Assembly: GCF_010686705.1 (NCBI RefSeq)
Contig: NZ_JAAGWY010000002.1
Coordinates: 954,001-1,018,000, forward strand
Origin: Leifsonia tongyongensis
Lineage (GTDB): Bacteria; Actinomycetota; Actinomycetes; Actinomycetales; Microbacteriaceae
Length of the DNA: 64,000 bases
Reading direction: 5' to 3'
Position numbers and translations under genes: made by a program. Within the stretch, counting starts at the first letter, position 1. Each line of letters starts with the position of its first letter. Positions 36,187 through 44,358 of this stretch are shown here, in pieces. The notes beneath the pieces were generated by a model. That model saw nothing but the letters and a program-made list of their open reading frames with translations, was not told the origin of the DNA and did not search any database.

Positions 36187-37754
36187 CAGGCGTTCACCTC
36201 GTTCGTGCCGTCGCTTGTCCGACGCAGCATAGCTCCGTCGGCGCTGGCGTCGCGGGATTGCCACGCAATCCCCTCAGCTCCAGCGCGGGCTATGTCGCCA
36301 CCTTCATCACCGTCGAGATCCCACGGGCTTGACAGCGTTCCGCGGATCGCGGTCGCCGCTGCGACCACCGGCGACACGAGGTGCGTGCGTCCGCCCTTGC
36401 CTTGCCTGCCCTCGAAATTGCGGTTCGACGTGGATGCGCACCGCTCCCCCGGCGCAAGCTGGTCGGGGTTCATCCCGAGGCACATCGAGCACCCCGCGAA
36501 CCGCCATTCCGCCCCGAACTCCTCTACGATCTTGTCGATGCCCTCGGCTTCAGCCTCGATGCGTACGCGTGCGCTGCCGGGAACGACCATGACACGGACA
36601 CCCTCGGCCTTCTTGTGACCCTTGATCACCGAGGCGAAGGCGCGCAGATCTTCGATGCGGCTGTTGGTGCATGAGCCCATGAAGACCGCATCCACAGGGA
36701 TCGCCTTCATCGGCGTTCCCGCCGCCAGGTCCATGTACTCGAGCGCCCGCTCCGCCGAGGCGCGCTCGTTCGGGTCGGCGATCGTTGCCGGGTCGGGAAC
36801 GGACTCGCTCAGGGAGACGCCCTGGCCGGGGTTCGTTCCCCACGTCACGAACGGTTCGAGTTCATTCGCGTCGAGGTAGACCTCCGCGTCGAAGACCGCG
36901 TCGTCGTCAGTCGGGAGCGTCTTCCAGTATTCGACCGCGTCGATCCAGTCCTGTCCGTGCGGCGCGTGCGGTCGACCCTCGAGGTAGTCGAAGGTCGTCT
37001 GGTCGGGCGCGACCATGCCCGCGCGGGCGCCGGCCTCGATCGACATGTTGCAGATGGTCATCCGCCCCTCCATCGAGAGGGCGCGGATGGCGCTGCCGCG
37101 GTACTCGAGCACGTAGCCCTGCCCGCCGCCGGTTCCGATCTTGGCGATGACCGCGAGGATGATGTCCTTCGCCGTGACACCGGGGCGCAACTCGCCCTCG
37201 ACCGTGATCGCCATGGTCTTGAACGGCTTCAGCGGCAGCGTCTGGGTCGCCATCACGTGCTCGACCTCGCTCGTTCCGATGCCGAACGCCATGGCGCCGA
37301 ACGCTCCGTGCGTCGACGTGTGCGAGTCGCCGCAGACGACCGTGATGCCCGGCATGGTGAGCCCCAGCTGCGGCCCCACGACGTGCACGATGCCCTGTTC
37401 GATGTCGCCGAGCGAGTGCAGCCGGATGCCGAACTCCTCGGCATTGCGACGGAGCGTCTCGATCTGGGTGCGGCTCGTGAGGTCGGCGATCGGCCGGTCG
37501 ATGCCGATCGTCGGCGTGTTGTGGTCTTCCGTGGCGATCGTGAGGTCGGGGCGGCGAACCGGTCGGCCCGCCATCCGGAGGCCGTCGAAGGCCTGCGGGC
37601 TCGTCACCTCGTGCACCAGGTGGAGGTCGATGTAGATCAGGTCGGGCGAGCCGTCCTCGCCCTTGACGACGAGGTGGTCGCGCCACACCTTCTCGGCCAG
37701 GGTCAGCGGGCCCGGCGTGGTTTCGGTCGCGCTTGTCTCAACGGTGTTGCTCAT
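36186..37754 (-). CDS. leuC: 3-isopropylmalate dehydratase large subunit
   Basis: Iron-sulfur isomerase that converts 2- to 3-isopropylmalate with LeuD. The 522-residue protein is some 40-50 longer than typical LeuC. The 4Fe-4S cysteines are in [10 protein letters not shown] and [13 protein letters not shown]. The extra residues are at both ends: a Thr-rich N-terminus and, at about residues 490-512, a segment coded by the palindromic element (36220-36286). The core, ending near [15 protein letters not shown], is intact, so activity is expected. Confidence 0.96.
   Translation of the reverse strand: MSNTVETSATETTPGPLTLAEKVWRDHLVVKGEDGSPDLIYIDLHLVHEVTSPQAFDGLRMAGRPVRRPDLTIATEDHNTPTIGIDRPIADLTSRTQIETLRRNAEEFGIRLHSLGDIEQGIVHVVGPQLGLTMPGITVVCGDSHTSTHGAFGAMAFGIGTSEVEHVMATQTLPLKPFKTMAITVEGELRPGVTAKDIILAVIAKIGTGGGQGYVLEYRGSAIRALSMEGRMTICNMSIEAGARAGMVAPDQTTFDYLEGRPHAPHGQDWIDAVEYWKTLPTDDDAVFDAEVYLDANELEPFVTWGTNPGQGVSLSESVPDPATIADPNERASAERALEYMDLAAGTPMKAIPVDAVFMGSCTNSRIEDLRAFASVIKGHKKAEGVRVMVVPGSARVRIEAEAEGIDKIVEEFGAEWRFAGCSMCLGMNPDQLAPGERCASTSNRNFEGRQGKGGRTHLVSPVVAAATAIRGTLSSPWDLDGDEGGDIARAGAEGIAWQSRDASADGAMLRRTSDGTNEVNA
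36220..36286 (-). repeat. 67-bp palindromic element, inverted copy inside leuC
   Basis: Read on the minus strand, the main hairpin (36286 to 36241) has outer arms GCGCTGG and CCAGCGC and inner arms GGATTGC and GCAATCC around loop GTG. The second hairpin (36240 to 36220) has arms CGACGGAG and CTGCGTCG with one mismatch. Compared with the other copies both sides of each stem have changed together. It encodes in-frame residues near the LeuC C-terminus. Confidence 0.9.
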
Positions 37755-37801
37755 GTCAGCGAATGCTCCTTGCTTGCTTGGTGGTCAGCCAACGACAAAC
37801 T

Positions 37802-37839
37802 CCGCGACGAGTGAGGCCTCAGGTCAGGACTCGTCGCGG
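37802..37839 (-). promoter_or_regulatory. Hairpin in the leuC leader
   Basis: An 11-bp perfect inverted repeat, CCGCGACGAGT with ACTCGTCGCGG, around a 16-nt loop that itself contains GAGGCCTC. On the minus-strand transcript it lies about 50 nt before the leuC ATG, with AAGGAG close to the start codon in between. An attenuator or a protein-binding site for leucine control is possible. I see no leader peptide rich in Leu codons. Confidence 0.55.
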
Positions 37840-37893
37840 CAGCTAAGGAGAAGCAGACCGTACAGCACGTCGGCAGTTTATCACCGGGGTCGC

Positions 37894-38631
37894 TCAGCTT
37901 CGCGAGCGCACGACGATGACGGTCACATTGTCGCGACCGCCTGCGGCGACGGCCGCGTCGACCAGTCGTTCGGCCGGATCGGCCGACTCGTCGGCCAGCG
38001 CCTCCGCGAGGATCCCGGCGATCCGGTCGTCCGAGAGCTCCCGCGTCAGCCCGTCGGAGCAGACCAGGAAGGTGTGCTCGCCTTCCGCCGGCAGGATCCA
38101 GGTGTCGGCCTCGACGTCGTCCTCGGCCCCCAGTGCACGCGTGATGATGTTGCGTTCAGGATGCGAGTCCATCTCGGCGGCCGAGATGAGACCCGCCTCG
38201 TACAGTTCCTGCACCGCTGAGTGGTCAACGCTCAGCTGTTCGAGGCGCTGGCCGTCCCACCCGTAGAGCCTCGAGTCGCCGACGTTGAGGGCCAGCCACG
38301 CCCTCCCGCTGTCATCGGCCACCTCGACCAGGCCGACCAGGGTCGTTCCCGACACGGCCGCGCCGAAGTCGTCGGGGAGGGAGAGCGCCCGCACCTCGGC
38401 ATTGGCCGCCGCGATCGCCGCGACCACCGCATCCGGATGCGCTGGCGTGTCATCCGGGAACGCGTCGGCGAAGACGCGGATCGCCGCCTGGCTGGCCGCG
38501 TCGCCTCGCGCATGACCCCCGAGTCCGTCTGCGACGATGAACACCGGCCGTCGCGCGAGGAAGGAGTCTTCGTTGAGCGAGCGGACGCGTCCGACGTCCG
38601 TCTTCGCCCAGAATTCGACGCTGGAGGTCAT
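37894..38631 (-). CDS. PP2C-family serine/threonine phosphatase
   Basis: A 245-residue soluble phosphatase. The metal-binding motifs are all present: RSLNEDSFL near residue 18, VADGLGGHARGD, ALNVGDSRLYGW, LVCSDGLTREL and AGGRDNVTVIVV. It resembles bacterial PstP/Stp catalytic domains but has no membrane anchor. Its ATG overlaps the stop of the TerC gene (ATGA), so it is made from the same, apparently riboswitch-controlled, transcript. Confidence 0.92.
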   Translation of the reverse strand: MTSSVEFWAKTDVGRVRSLNEDSFLARRPVFIVADGLGGHARGDAASQAAIRVFADAFPDDTPAHPDAVVAAIAAANAEVRALSLPDDFGAAVSGTTLVGLVEVADDSGRAWLALNVGDSRLYGWDGQRLEQLSVDHSAVQELYEAGLISAAEMDSHPERNIITRALGAEDDVEADTWILPAEGEHTFLVCSDGLTRELSDDRIAGILAEALADESADPAERLVDAAVAAGGRDNVTVIVVRSRS

Positions 38632-39674
38632 CGACCCGCACTCTCTTCGTTCGCCGACGCGTCGGTCGCGTCGTCGCCGTGAATGGCTTCAGCCATACTG
38701 ACACCGCTGATCCGGAGCTTCACCAGGCTTGCAATCGTAGCGACCGTCATGGAGATCAGGATGACCGCGAGCGAAGTCCAGGTCGTGATCTCGGGCGCCC
38801 ACTCCACGGGATGACCGCCGTTGATGAACGGAACCTCGTTGGTGTGCAACGCGTGCGAGACGAGTTTGACGCCGATGAACGCGAGGATGAACGCGATCCC
38901 GTACTTGAGGTATTCGAGTCGGTCGAGCAGGTGGCCGAGCAGGAAGTACAGCTGCCGGAGCCCCATCAGGGCGAAGACGTTCGCCGCGAAGACGATGAAC
39001 GGGCTGGTCGTGATTCCGAAGATCGCGGGGATCGAGTCGAGCGCGAACAGCAGATCGGTCGTGCCGAGCGCCAGGAACACGATGATCAGCGGCGTGAACA
39101 TCCGCCGTCCGTCGATGGTCGTGCGCAGCTTGAAGCCTTCGTACTGGTTCGACACTTTGAGCCGTTTGCGCATGAACCGGACGAACGCGTTCTCCTCGTC
39201 CTCGTTCGGGTCGTGCGAGCTGAAGGCCTGGTGGACTGCCGTGTAGAACAGGAAAGCCCCGAAGAAATAGAAGATCCAGCTGAAGTTCGCGATCAGCGAT
39301 GCACCCAGGACGATGAACACGCCACGGAAGACCAGGGCGATGAGGATCCCCACCATCAGCACTTCCTGCTGGTTCTTCCTGGGCACCGCGAACCGGGTCA
39401 TGATCAGCACGAACACGAACAGGTTGTCGATGCTCAGGCTGTACTCCGTCAGCCAGCCGGCGAGGAACTGCCCTGCGTGCTCGGCGTCGCCGATGAGATA
39501 CATGAGCAGCGCGAAGACCAGCGCCAGGGCCACGTAGAAGGCCACCCAGAGCGTGGACTCCCTCGGGCTCGGGATGTGCGGGCGCTTGACGACGATGAGC
39601 AGGTCGGCGACCAGGATCAGGACCAGGACGATCGCCGACGTGATCTCGAACCAGGCGGGGAGGGCGAGTTCCAA
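38628..39674 (-). CDS. TerC/Alx-family membrane protein, probable Mn2+ exporter
   Basis: A 348-residue protein with about nine membrane helices. TerC-family acidic motifs are in EYSLSIDNLFVFVLI (about residue 78) and TTDLLFALDSIPAIFGI (about residue 205). Bacterial TerC/Alx/YkoY proteins export manganese or help metalate exported proteins. The start is a TTG at 39674 with GAAAGG 6 nt upstream. A yybP-ykoY-type riboswitch precedes it, which supports the manganese role. Confidence 0.92.
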   Translation of the reverse strand: MELALPAWFEITSAIVLVLILVADLLIVVKRPHIPSPRESTLWVAFYVALALVFALLMYLIGDAEHAGQFLAGWLTEYSLSIDNLFVFVLIMTRFAVPRKNQQEVLMVGILIALVFRGVFIVLGASLIANFSWIFYFFGAFLFYTAVHQAFSSHDPNEDEENAFVRFMRKRLKVSNQYEGFKLRTTIDGRRMFTPLIIVFLALGTTDLLFALDSIPAIFGITTSPFIVFAANVFALMGLRQLYFLLGHLLDRLEYLKYGIAFILAFIGVKLVSHALHTNEVPFINGGHPVEWAPEITTWTSLAVILISMTVATIASLVKLRISGVSMAEAIHGDDATDASANEESAGR

Positions 39675-39704
39675 GGGAAGCCTTTCGAAGGGTGCCGGAA
39701 ACGG

Positions 39705-39828
39705 CCCGAAAGTCTCTCCCGCATCCGTTCTTGACGGATGCCGCTGTGCCCGGGACCGTACGGACGATCCGTGATGACGTTCACAACGCGGGCCCTCGCC
39801 GGGCCGTTCGGGATACTCCCCTTCGCGT
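39705..39828 (-). ncRNA. yybP-ykoY-type (manganese) riboswitch upstream of terC-like gene
   Basis: The minus-strand leader has the two conserved ends of this class: CGAAGGGGAGTA near 39825-39814 and GGGAGAGACTTTCGG near 39720-39706. CGAA and TTCG can close the basal stem, with GTCATCACGG between. It ends about 30 nt before the TTG start of a TerC gene, the classic gene for this riboswitch. A -10-like TAGGAT (39839-39834) would start transcription just upstream. Covariance-model confirmation was not possible here. Confidence 0.78.
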
Positions 39829-39878
39829 CTCCGATCCTATCGGAATCGATCCCCGGCTGCCGCTCCGTGCGGATGGGG

Positions 39879-40004
39879 GTGCCGTCAGGAATTCAGGAAG
39901 ATCGGGCCGGATGCGCGCGGGACGAGCATCCGATCGGGGGTCTTGCCTGGACCGCGCGTTCGGCAGCCACATCCGCTTCACGAAGTCCTGAATTCCTGGG
40001 GCAC
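39879..40004. repeat. 126-bp segment with ~20-bp terminal inverted repeats
   Basis: The left end GTGCCGTCAGGAATTCAGGA (39879-39898) and the right end TCCTGAATTCCTGGGGCAC (39986-40004) are inverted repeats. They share a perfect 13-bp core, CAGGAATTCAGGA, plus GTGCC. The interior has no credible gene. It sits between the riboswitch promoter region and the terminator of tRNA-Glu. It looks like a small non-autonomous element, but I find no target-site duplication. Confidence 0.6.
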
Positions 40005-40042
40005 GGAGCCGGCCGGCGCCCGGCCACCCTCCGGACGAGCAG

Positions 40043-40079
40043 AAAACCCCCCGAAGACACGTGGTCTCGGAGGGTTTTC
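40043..40079 (-). terminator. Terminator after tRNA-Glu
   Basis: On the minus strand an imperfect stem, ACCCTCCGAGAC with GTCTTCGGGGGGT, is followed by TTTTC, about 11 nt after the tRNA 3' end. It is a typical Rho-independent terminator in this position. Confidence 0.8.
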
Positions 40080-40089
40080 GGTGTGTTGG

Positions 40090-40162
40090 TGACCCCAGCG
40101 GGATTTGAACCCGCGTTACCGCCGTGAGAGGGCGACGTCCTAGGCCGCTAAACGATGGGGCC
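40090..40162 (-). tRNA. tRNA-Glu (anticodon CTC)
   Basis: The 73-nt cloverleaf reads GGCCCCA at the 5' end pairing with TGGGGTC at the 3' end, discriminator A. The anticodon loop is CTCTCAC, giving anticodon CTC for GAG codons. The T-arm GCGGG TTCAAAT CCCGC is perfect. No encoded CCA. In many actinobacteria tRNA-Glu and tRNA-Gln are neighbours near gltX and leuC; here about 11.5 kb separates them. Confidence 0.96.
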
Positions 40163-40239
40163 GCTTTGCAACTCATCGAGTATGCCATACCCCGCGGGTC
40201 GCGACCAAACCGAGGGATGCGCGGACGCGCCTCCTCCGC

Positions 40240-41142
40240 TCAGGAGAGCACCCGCAGCGAGCCGGGAACCAGGGATATCTCGATCGGCAGTGGGCCGATG
40301 CGCTCACCGTCGGCATAGGCGATCACCCCGTCCGCGTTGAGTTTCACGGTCCGCGCACGCTGGAAGGAGACCTCAGGGAGTGTCGTATGCGTTCCCTGGA
40401 ATACTTTCGGGAAGACGCGGAGGAACGCCGGTCGAGACATCGGCTCCACGACGAAAAGGTCGAGGTAGCCGTCGTCGAGTTCCGCGTGAGGCACGATACG
40501 CATGCCGCCCCCGAGCGACACGTTGTTGGCGACGGAGATGAGCAGTGCGCGGCGACGGGAGATGATGCCATCCACCTCGACCTCGTATTCGATGGGCTTC
40601 AGCGTGGCGAGTTCACGCAGCATGGCGAAGACATAGCGGGAAGGCCCGCGCGGACGGCTCATCTGGTTCGCCCGCTCGTTGACGATCGCATCGAATCCCG
40701 CCGAGACGACGCACGCGAACCAGGTCGTCAGCTCGCCGTGCCGGATGAGCCCGGCATCGATGAGGCGGGGCGGCTTGCCCAGGGCTTCCAGGAGCTGGTC
40801 GGTGGCGGCCTCCGCGTCGTCGACCCGGATGCCGAGACCGGCAGCCAGGTCGTTCCCGGTTCCGCTCGGCACGATACCGAGAGGGATGTCCGTCTGCGCC
40901 ACGATGTTGGTGCCGAGGCTGACCATCCCGTCGCCCCCGACCACGACCAGCGCGTCGGTGCCCGCCTCGACGGCCCGGATGGTCTCCCGCCGCAGCAACT
41001 CCACGTTCGGTTCGGCGATCGCAACGACCTCGTGACCGGCCTGACGCAGCCGTTCGGCCACGCGCGGTCCGACCTCGCGGCGCTTGCCGAAGGACGCCTG
41101 GGGGTTGATCGCCACGACGACGGTGAGGGGTGCGACGGTCAT
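40240..41142 (-). CDS. Diacylglycerol kinase-family lipid kinase
   Basis: A 300-residue member of the DAGK catalytic family. The ATP-binding GGDG motif is in VVVGGDGMVSLG (about residue 68), followed by IPSGTGNDLA-type VPSGTGNDLAAGLG. The later GGGMRIVPHAELDDGYLDL segment is typical of DgkB/YegS proteins. It probably phosphorylates diacylglycerol or a related lipid at the inner membrane face. Single gene beside tRNA-Glu. Confidence 0.9.
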   Translation of the reverse strand: MTVAPLTVVVAINPQASFGKRREVGPRVAERLRQAGHEVVAIAEPNVELLRRETIRAVEAGTDALVVVGGDGMVSLGTNIVAQTDIPLGIVPSGTGNDLAAGLGIRVDDAEAATDQLLEALGKPPRLIDAGLIRHGELTTWFACVVSAGFDAIVNERANQMSRPRGPSRYVFAMLRELATLKPIEYEVEVDGIISRRRALLISVANNVSLGGGMRIVPHAELDDGYLDLFVVEPMSRPAFLRVFPKVFQGTHTTLPEVSFQRARTVKLNADGVIAYADGERIGPLPIEISLVPGSLRVLS

Positions 41143-41217
41143 AGTCCCCGATTATGTCGGACGCGACCGCATCCGCCGACTCAGGAGCGTAGACCAGCTG
41201 TTCGGCGCGCCGCGCGA

Positions 41218-43329
41218 TCAGTCGAGCCGGGTGCGGCGCAGCAACTGGGCGTTGAGGGCGACCATGATGGTCGATACCGACATGAGCACAGCCCCGAGGG
41301 CCGGCGAGACGACGAAGCCCAGGCCGATGGTCACCCCCGCCGCCAGGGGGATCGCGATCACGTTGTAGCCGGTCGCCCACGCGAGATTCTGCAGCATCTT
41401 GCGATAGGTGGCACGCGACAGTCGGATGACCTTGGCCACGCCGCGGGGGTCGCTGGATGCCAGCACGATGCCGGCGGACTCGATCGCCACATCCGTCCCG
41501 GCCCCGATCGCAATCCCGACATCCGCCTGCGCCAGTGCGGGAGCATCGTTCACGCCGTCCCCGACCATCGCGACGCGGGATCCGTCGCGCTGCAGACTCG
41601 CGACCGTGCCCGACTTGTCGCCCGGCAGAACCTCTGCGAAGACTTCCTCGATCCCGAGCTGCCGAGCGACGGCGTTGCCGACGTCCCACGAGTCGCCGGT
41701 GAGCATCGCAACACGGATTCCCCGGCCGCGAAGCGTGTTCACAGCCTCCACAGACTCGGGCCGCACCACATCTGCGAGCACGATGAGACCGATCACTTCG
41801 TCGTCGCGGACCACGAACACCACCGTCTGGGCATCGCGGGCGGCATCCCGGGCGGCGTTGACGAGTTCGGCGGTGGGCGTCAGTGCGCGCTCGGTGAGGA
41901 CGCGAGGCGCCCCCACGGTGACGGTGGCGCCGTCGACGAGGGCGGATGCGCCGCGACCGGCCTGCGCCTCGAACCCCGTCGCCCGCCTGACGGCAAGACC
42001 GCGATCGTCGGCCGCCGCCGCGATGGCACGAGCGATCGGATGCTCGGAGAGCCGTTCGACCGACGCCGCGATCGCGAGCACCTCATCCGCGCTCTCCCCC
42101 TCTGCCGGAACGACCGACACGACGCCCTGCCGGCCTTCGGTCAGCGTTCCGGTCTTGTCGAAGAGGACGACATCGATGAGGCGGGCGTCCTCCATCGCGT
42201 GCCGGTCGCGGATGAGCAGGCCGTTCCTGGCCCCCAGCACCGTTGAGATCTGTGCGACGAGAGGGATGGCCAGGCCGAGTGCGTGCGGGCACGCGATGAC
42301 GAGCACGGTCACCACCCTCTCCAGCACGAAAGCGGGGTCTCCGGGAGCGAGGAACGCCCAGACCACGAGCGTGACGAGCGCCGAGCCCAGCGCGACATAG
42401 AAGAGCCACGCGGCAGCGCGGTCGGCCAGGATCTGAGTCTTGGACTTACTGGCCTGCGCGTCCGCGACGAGTCGCATGATCCCGGCGAGCGCCGTGTCGC
42501 CGCCGAGCCTCGTGACACGCACGACAAGGGATCCGCTGCCGGACATGCTGCCGGCCACGACGTCGTCGCCGGTCGAGCGTGCGATGGGCTTCGACTCTCC
42601 GGTCAGCAGCGATTCGTCGAGGTCGGACTCGCCCTCGACGATCACCCCGTCGACCGGCACGGCGGAGCCCGGCCGCACACGCACGAGCTCGCCGACCGAA
42701 AGAGCACTCACCGGCACGGTCTCGGTGCGTTCGGAGCCGGATCCCCCGAGCACGCGCTCCGCCTGGTCGGGCAGGAGTTTCGCCAGCTGTCCCAGTGCGT
42801 TCTGCGCCCCCATCACGGCGGACATCTCGATCCAGTGCCCGAGGAGCATGATCGTGATGAGCGTCGACAACTCCCACCAGAAGTCCATGCCCGAGAGGCC
42901 GAACGTGACAGCGAGGCTGTACCCGAAGGCGACCACGATCGCCAGGGAGATGAGTGTCATCATGCCGGGCTGCCGGTCGCGGAGTTCTGCGACGGCACCG
43001 CGAAGGAAGACCATGCCCCCGTAGACGAAGATCGCGACGCCGAAGACCGCAGGGATGTACTGGCTGCCCGGGAATCGGGGCCCGTCGAGGCCCAGGATCT
43101 GCTGAAGCCCGCGGGAGAAGACGAGGGTCGGAACGGTCAGGGCGAGCGATACCCAGAACTTGCGGCGGAAGATTGCCGGGTCGTGTGCCGAGTGGTCGCC
43201 GTGCGAGCCGTGGTCCTCGTGCCCGGCATGCTCGTCGTGCCCGGCATGCGCGTCATGCTCGTCATGCTCGGCATGCTCGTGCAGGCCAGCGGCCTCGGAT
43301 TCGTGGTGTGCGTGCGTCATCTCGTCCAT
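41218..43329 (-). CDS. CopB-like heavy-metal P1B-type ATPase
   Basis: A copper-transport ATPase of about 703 residues. The first 50 residues are a His/Asp/Glu-rich tail with many HEH/HDEH units and no CxxC metal-binding domain. Motifs: LTGESKP, metal-site CPH in VIACPHALGLA, DKTGTLTEG, SEHPIARAI, and GDGVNDAPALAQ. CPH with a His-rich N-terminus marks the P1B-3 (CopB) group. The start is uncertain: ATG 43329, or GTG 43335 or TTG 43341. A CsoR-type operator lies immediately upstream. Confidence 0.93.
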   Translation of the reverse strand: MDEMTHAHHESEAAGLHEHAEHDEHDAHAGHDEHAGHEDHGSHGDHSAHDPAIFRRKFWVSLALTVPTLVFSRGLQQILGLDGPRFPGSQYIPAVFGVAIFVYGGMVFLRGAVAELRDRQPGMMTLISLAIVVAFGYSLAVTFGLSGMDFWWELSTLITIMLLGHWIEMSAVMGAQNALGQLAKLLPDQAERVLGGSGSERTETVPVSALSVGELVRVRPGSAVPVDGVIVEGESDLDESLLTGESKPIARSTGDDVVAGSMSGSGSLVVRVTRLGGDTALAGIMRLVADAQASKSKTQILADRAAAWLFYVALGSALVTLVVWAFLAPGDPAFVLERVVTVLVIACPHALGLAIPLVAQISTVLGARNGLLIRDRHAMEDARLIDVVLFDKTGTLTEGRQGVVSVVPAEGESADEVLAIAASVERLSEHPIARAIAAAADDRGLAVRRATGFEAQAGRGASALVDGATVTVGAPRVLTERALTPTAELVNAARDAARDAQTVVFVVRDDEVIGLIVLADVVRPESVEAVNTLRGRGIRVAMLTGDSWDVGNAVARQLGIEEVFAEVLPGDKSGTVASLQRDGSRVAMVGDGVNDAPALAQADVGIAIGAGTDVAIESAGIVLASSDPRGVAKVIRLSRATYRKMLQNLAWATGYNVIAIPLAAGVTIGLGFVVSPALGAVLMSVSTIMVALNAQLLRRTRLD

Positions 43330-43344
43330 ATGCACCGACAACGG

Positions 43345-43359
43345 TACCCCTAGGGGGTA
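43345..43359. promoter_or_regulatory. CsoR-type copper operator
   Basis: TACCCCTAGGGGGTA is a near-perfect palindrome matching the TACCCC...GGGGTA form bound by CsoR copper repressors. It lies 4-16 bp upstream of the possible starts of the copper ATPase, so bound CsoR would block transcription. The message must then be leaderless or nearly so. It is also within 50 bp of the divergent hydrolase gene. No csoR gene is in the window. Confidence 0.75.
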
Positions 43360-43405
43360 TATTCCTCAAGTTGCAGCGTTCTGCCGATGGGTGTTGGCTC
43401 AGACT

Positions 43406-44044
43406 ATGAGACTGACGAAACTCGAACATGCCGCGCTGATCCTCGAAGAAGTCGGAAAGAGGCTCTTCATCGATCCGGGCTCGTTCACGACTCCCCTGAC
43501 GTCCACCGAAGGAGCCGAAGCCGTCGTCATCACGCACGAGCACGCCGACCACTGGACGCCGGAACAGCTGGGGCGCATCCTCGACCTGAACCCGGACGTT
43601 CCGATCTACGCGCCCGCCGGTGTCGCTTCGGCCGCGACCGGCATCAATGTCACCGTCGTGAACGCAGGCGATGTCGTGACCGCAGGACCGTTCACCCTCC
43701 GCTTCTTCGGGGGCAAGCATGCGGTCATCCACTCGAGCATCCCCGTCGTCGACAACCTCGGGGTGCTGGTCAACGACGAGCTCTACTACGCGGGCGACTC
43801 CTTCACGATCCCCGAAGGGGTCGAGGTCGACACCCTGGCCGTGCCGGCCGGCGCTCCCTGGCTGAAGATCGCCGAGACCATCGACTACGTGCTCGCGGTC
43901 AAGCCGAAACGCAGCTTCCCCACCCACGAGATGGTGCTGTCGCGCGCCGGCAAGGATATGGCGAACGCCCGGATCCAGTGGGCGACCGAGCAGAACGGCG
44001 GCGAGTTCTTCCCCCTCGAGCCGGGCGACACGCTCGACCTGTAG
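43406..44044 (+). CDS. Metallo-beta-lactamase-fold hydrolase
   Basis: A 212-residue soluble protein with the metal motif HEHADHW near residue 49 and the second-site Asp in YYAGDSFT near residue 128. It begins MRLTKLEHAALILEE, as in the UlaG/YtnP-like branch of the fold (L13-type metal-dependent hydrolases). The physiological substrate is unknown. Divergent from the copper ATPase, with the CsoR-type site in the shared region, so copper control is possible but unproved. No strong ribosome-binding site. Confidence 0.85.
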   Translation: MRLTKLEHAALILEEVGKRLFIDPGSFTTPLTSTEGAEAVVITHEHADHWTPEQLGRILDLNPDVPIYAPAGVASAATGINVTVVNAGDVVTAGPFTLRFFGGKHAVIHSSIPVVDNLGVLVNDELYYAGDSFTIPEGVEVDTLAVPAGAPWLKIAETIDYVLAVKPKRSFPTHEMVLSRAGKDMANARIQWATEQNGGEFFPLEPGDTLDL

Positions 44045-44060
44045 TGCCTACACGGCCGCG

Positions 44061-44324
44061 TCAGCGCGGGTGGTCTGCGAGGATCTGGTCGACGTCGATG
44101 CGCTTGAGGAGAGCAGCCCAGTCGATGGACCGCGCCTCGCTCTCCTTGTCCTCGTCGGCGAGGATGCGACCGTTGCGTTCGACGATGATCCCGAGCGGGA
44201 GCATCCGATTCAACTCCGCGAGGATCGCGTCGTCGACCGCCTCGGTATCGAAATCCGCACCGACCTGGGCGTAGTAGTCGCTCGAGAGCGTGTATGAGAC
44301 GATTCCTGCTTCGACCTGGCTCAT
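44061..44324 (-). CDS. Conserved hypothetical protein
   Basis: An 87-residue acidic protein starting at the ATG at 44324 (MSQVEAGIVSYTLSSDYYA). I do not recognise a domain. It has no signal peptide or helix, and carries a central ILAELNRMLPLGIIVERNGRILADED stretch that looks like a compact alpha/beta fold (only its first part is quoted as key). Convergent with the hydrolase gene 17 bp away. Longer in-frame upstream codons lack coding character. Confidence 0.6.
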   Translation of the reverse strand: MSQVEAGIVSYTLSSDYYAQVGADFDTEAVDDAILAELNRMLPLGIIVERNGRILADEDKESEARSIDWAALLKRIDVDQILADHPR

Positions 44325-44358
44325 GACGCGAAGTCTAGCCCGCCCGGCACGCGCTCGT

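Noticed and set aside
39738-40188. Open frames in both strands between the TerC gene and the lipid kinase
   Set aside because: They cross the riboswitch, the inverted-repeat unit and tRNA-Glu; no start signals or domains.
43205-43330. A tandem DNA repeat as a mobile signature in the ATPase start
   Set aside because: The repetitive CATGCTCGT-type pattern simply encodes the His/Asp/Glu-rich tail expected of a CopB-like ATPase.
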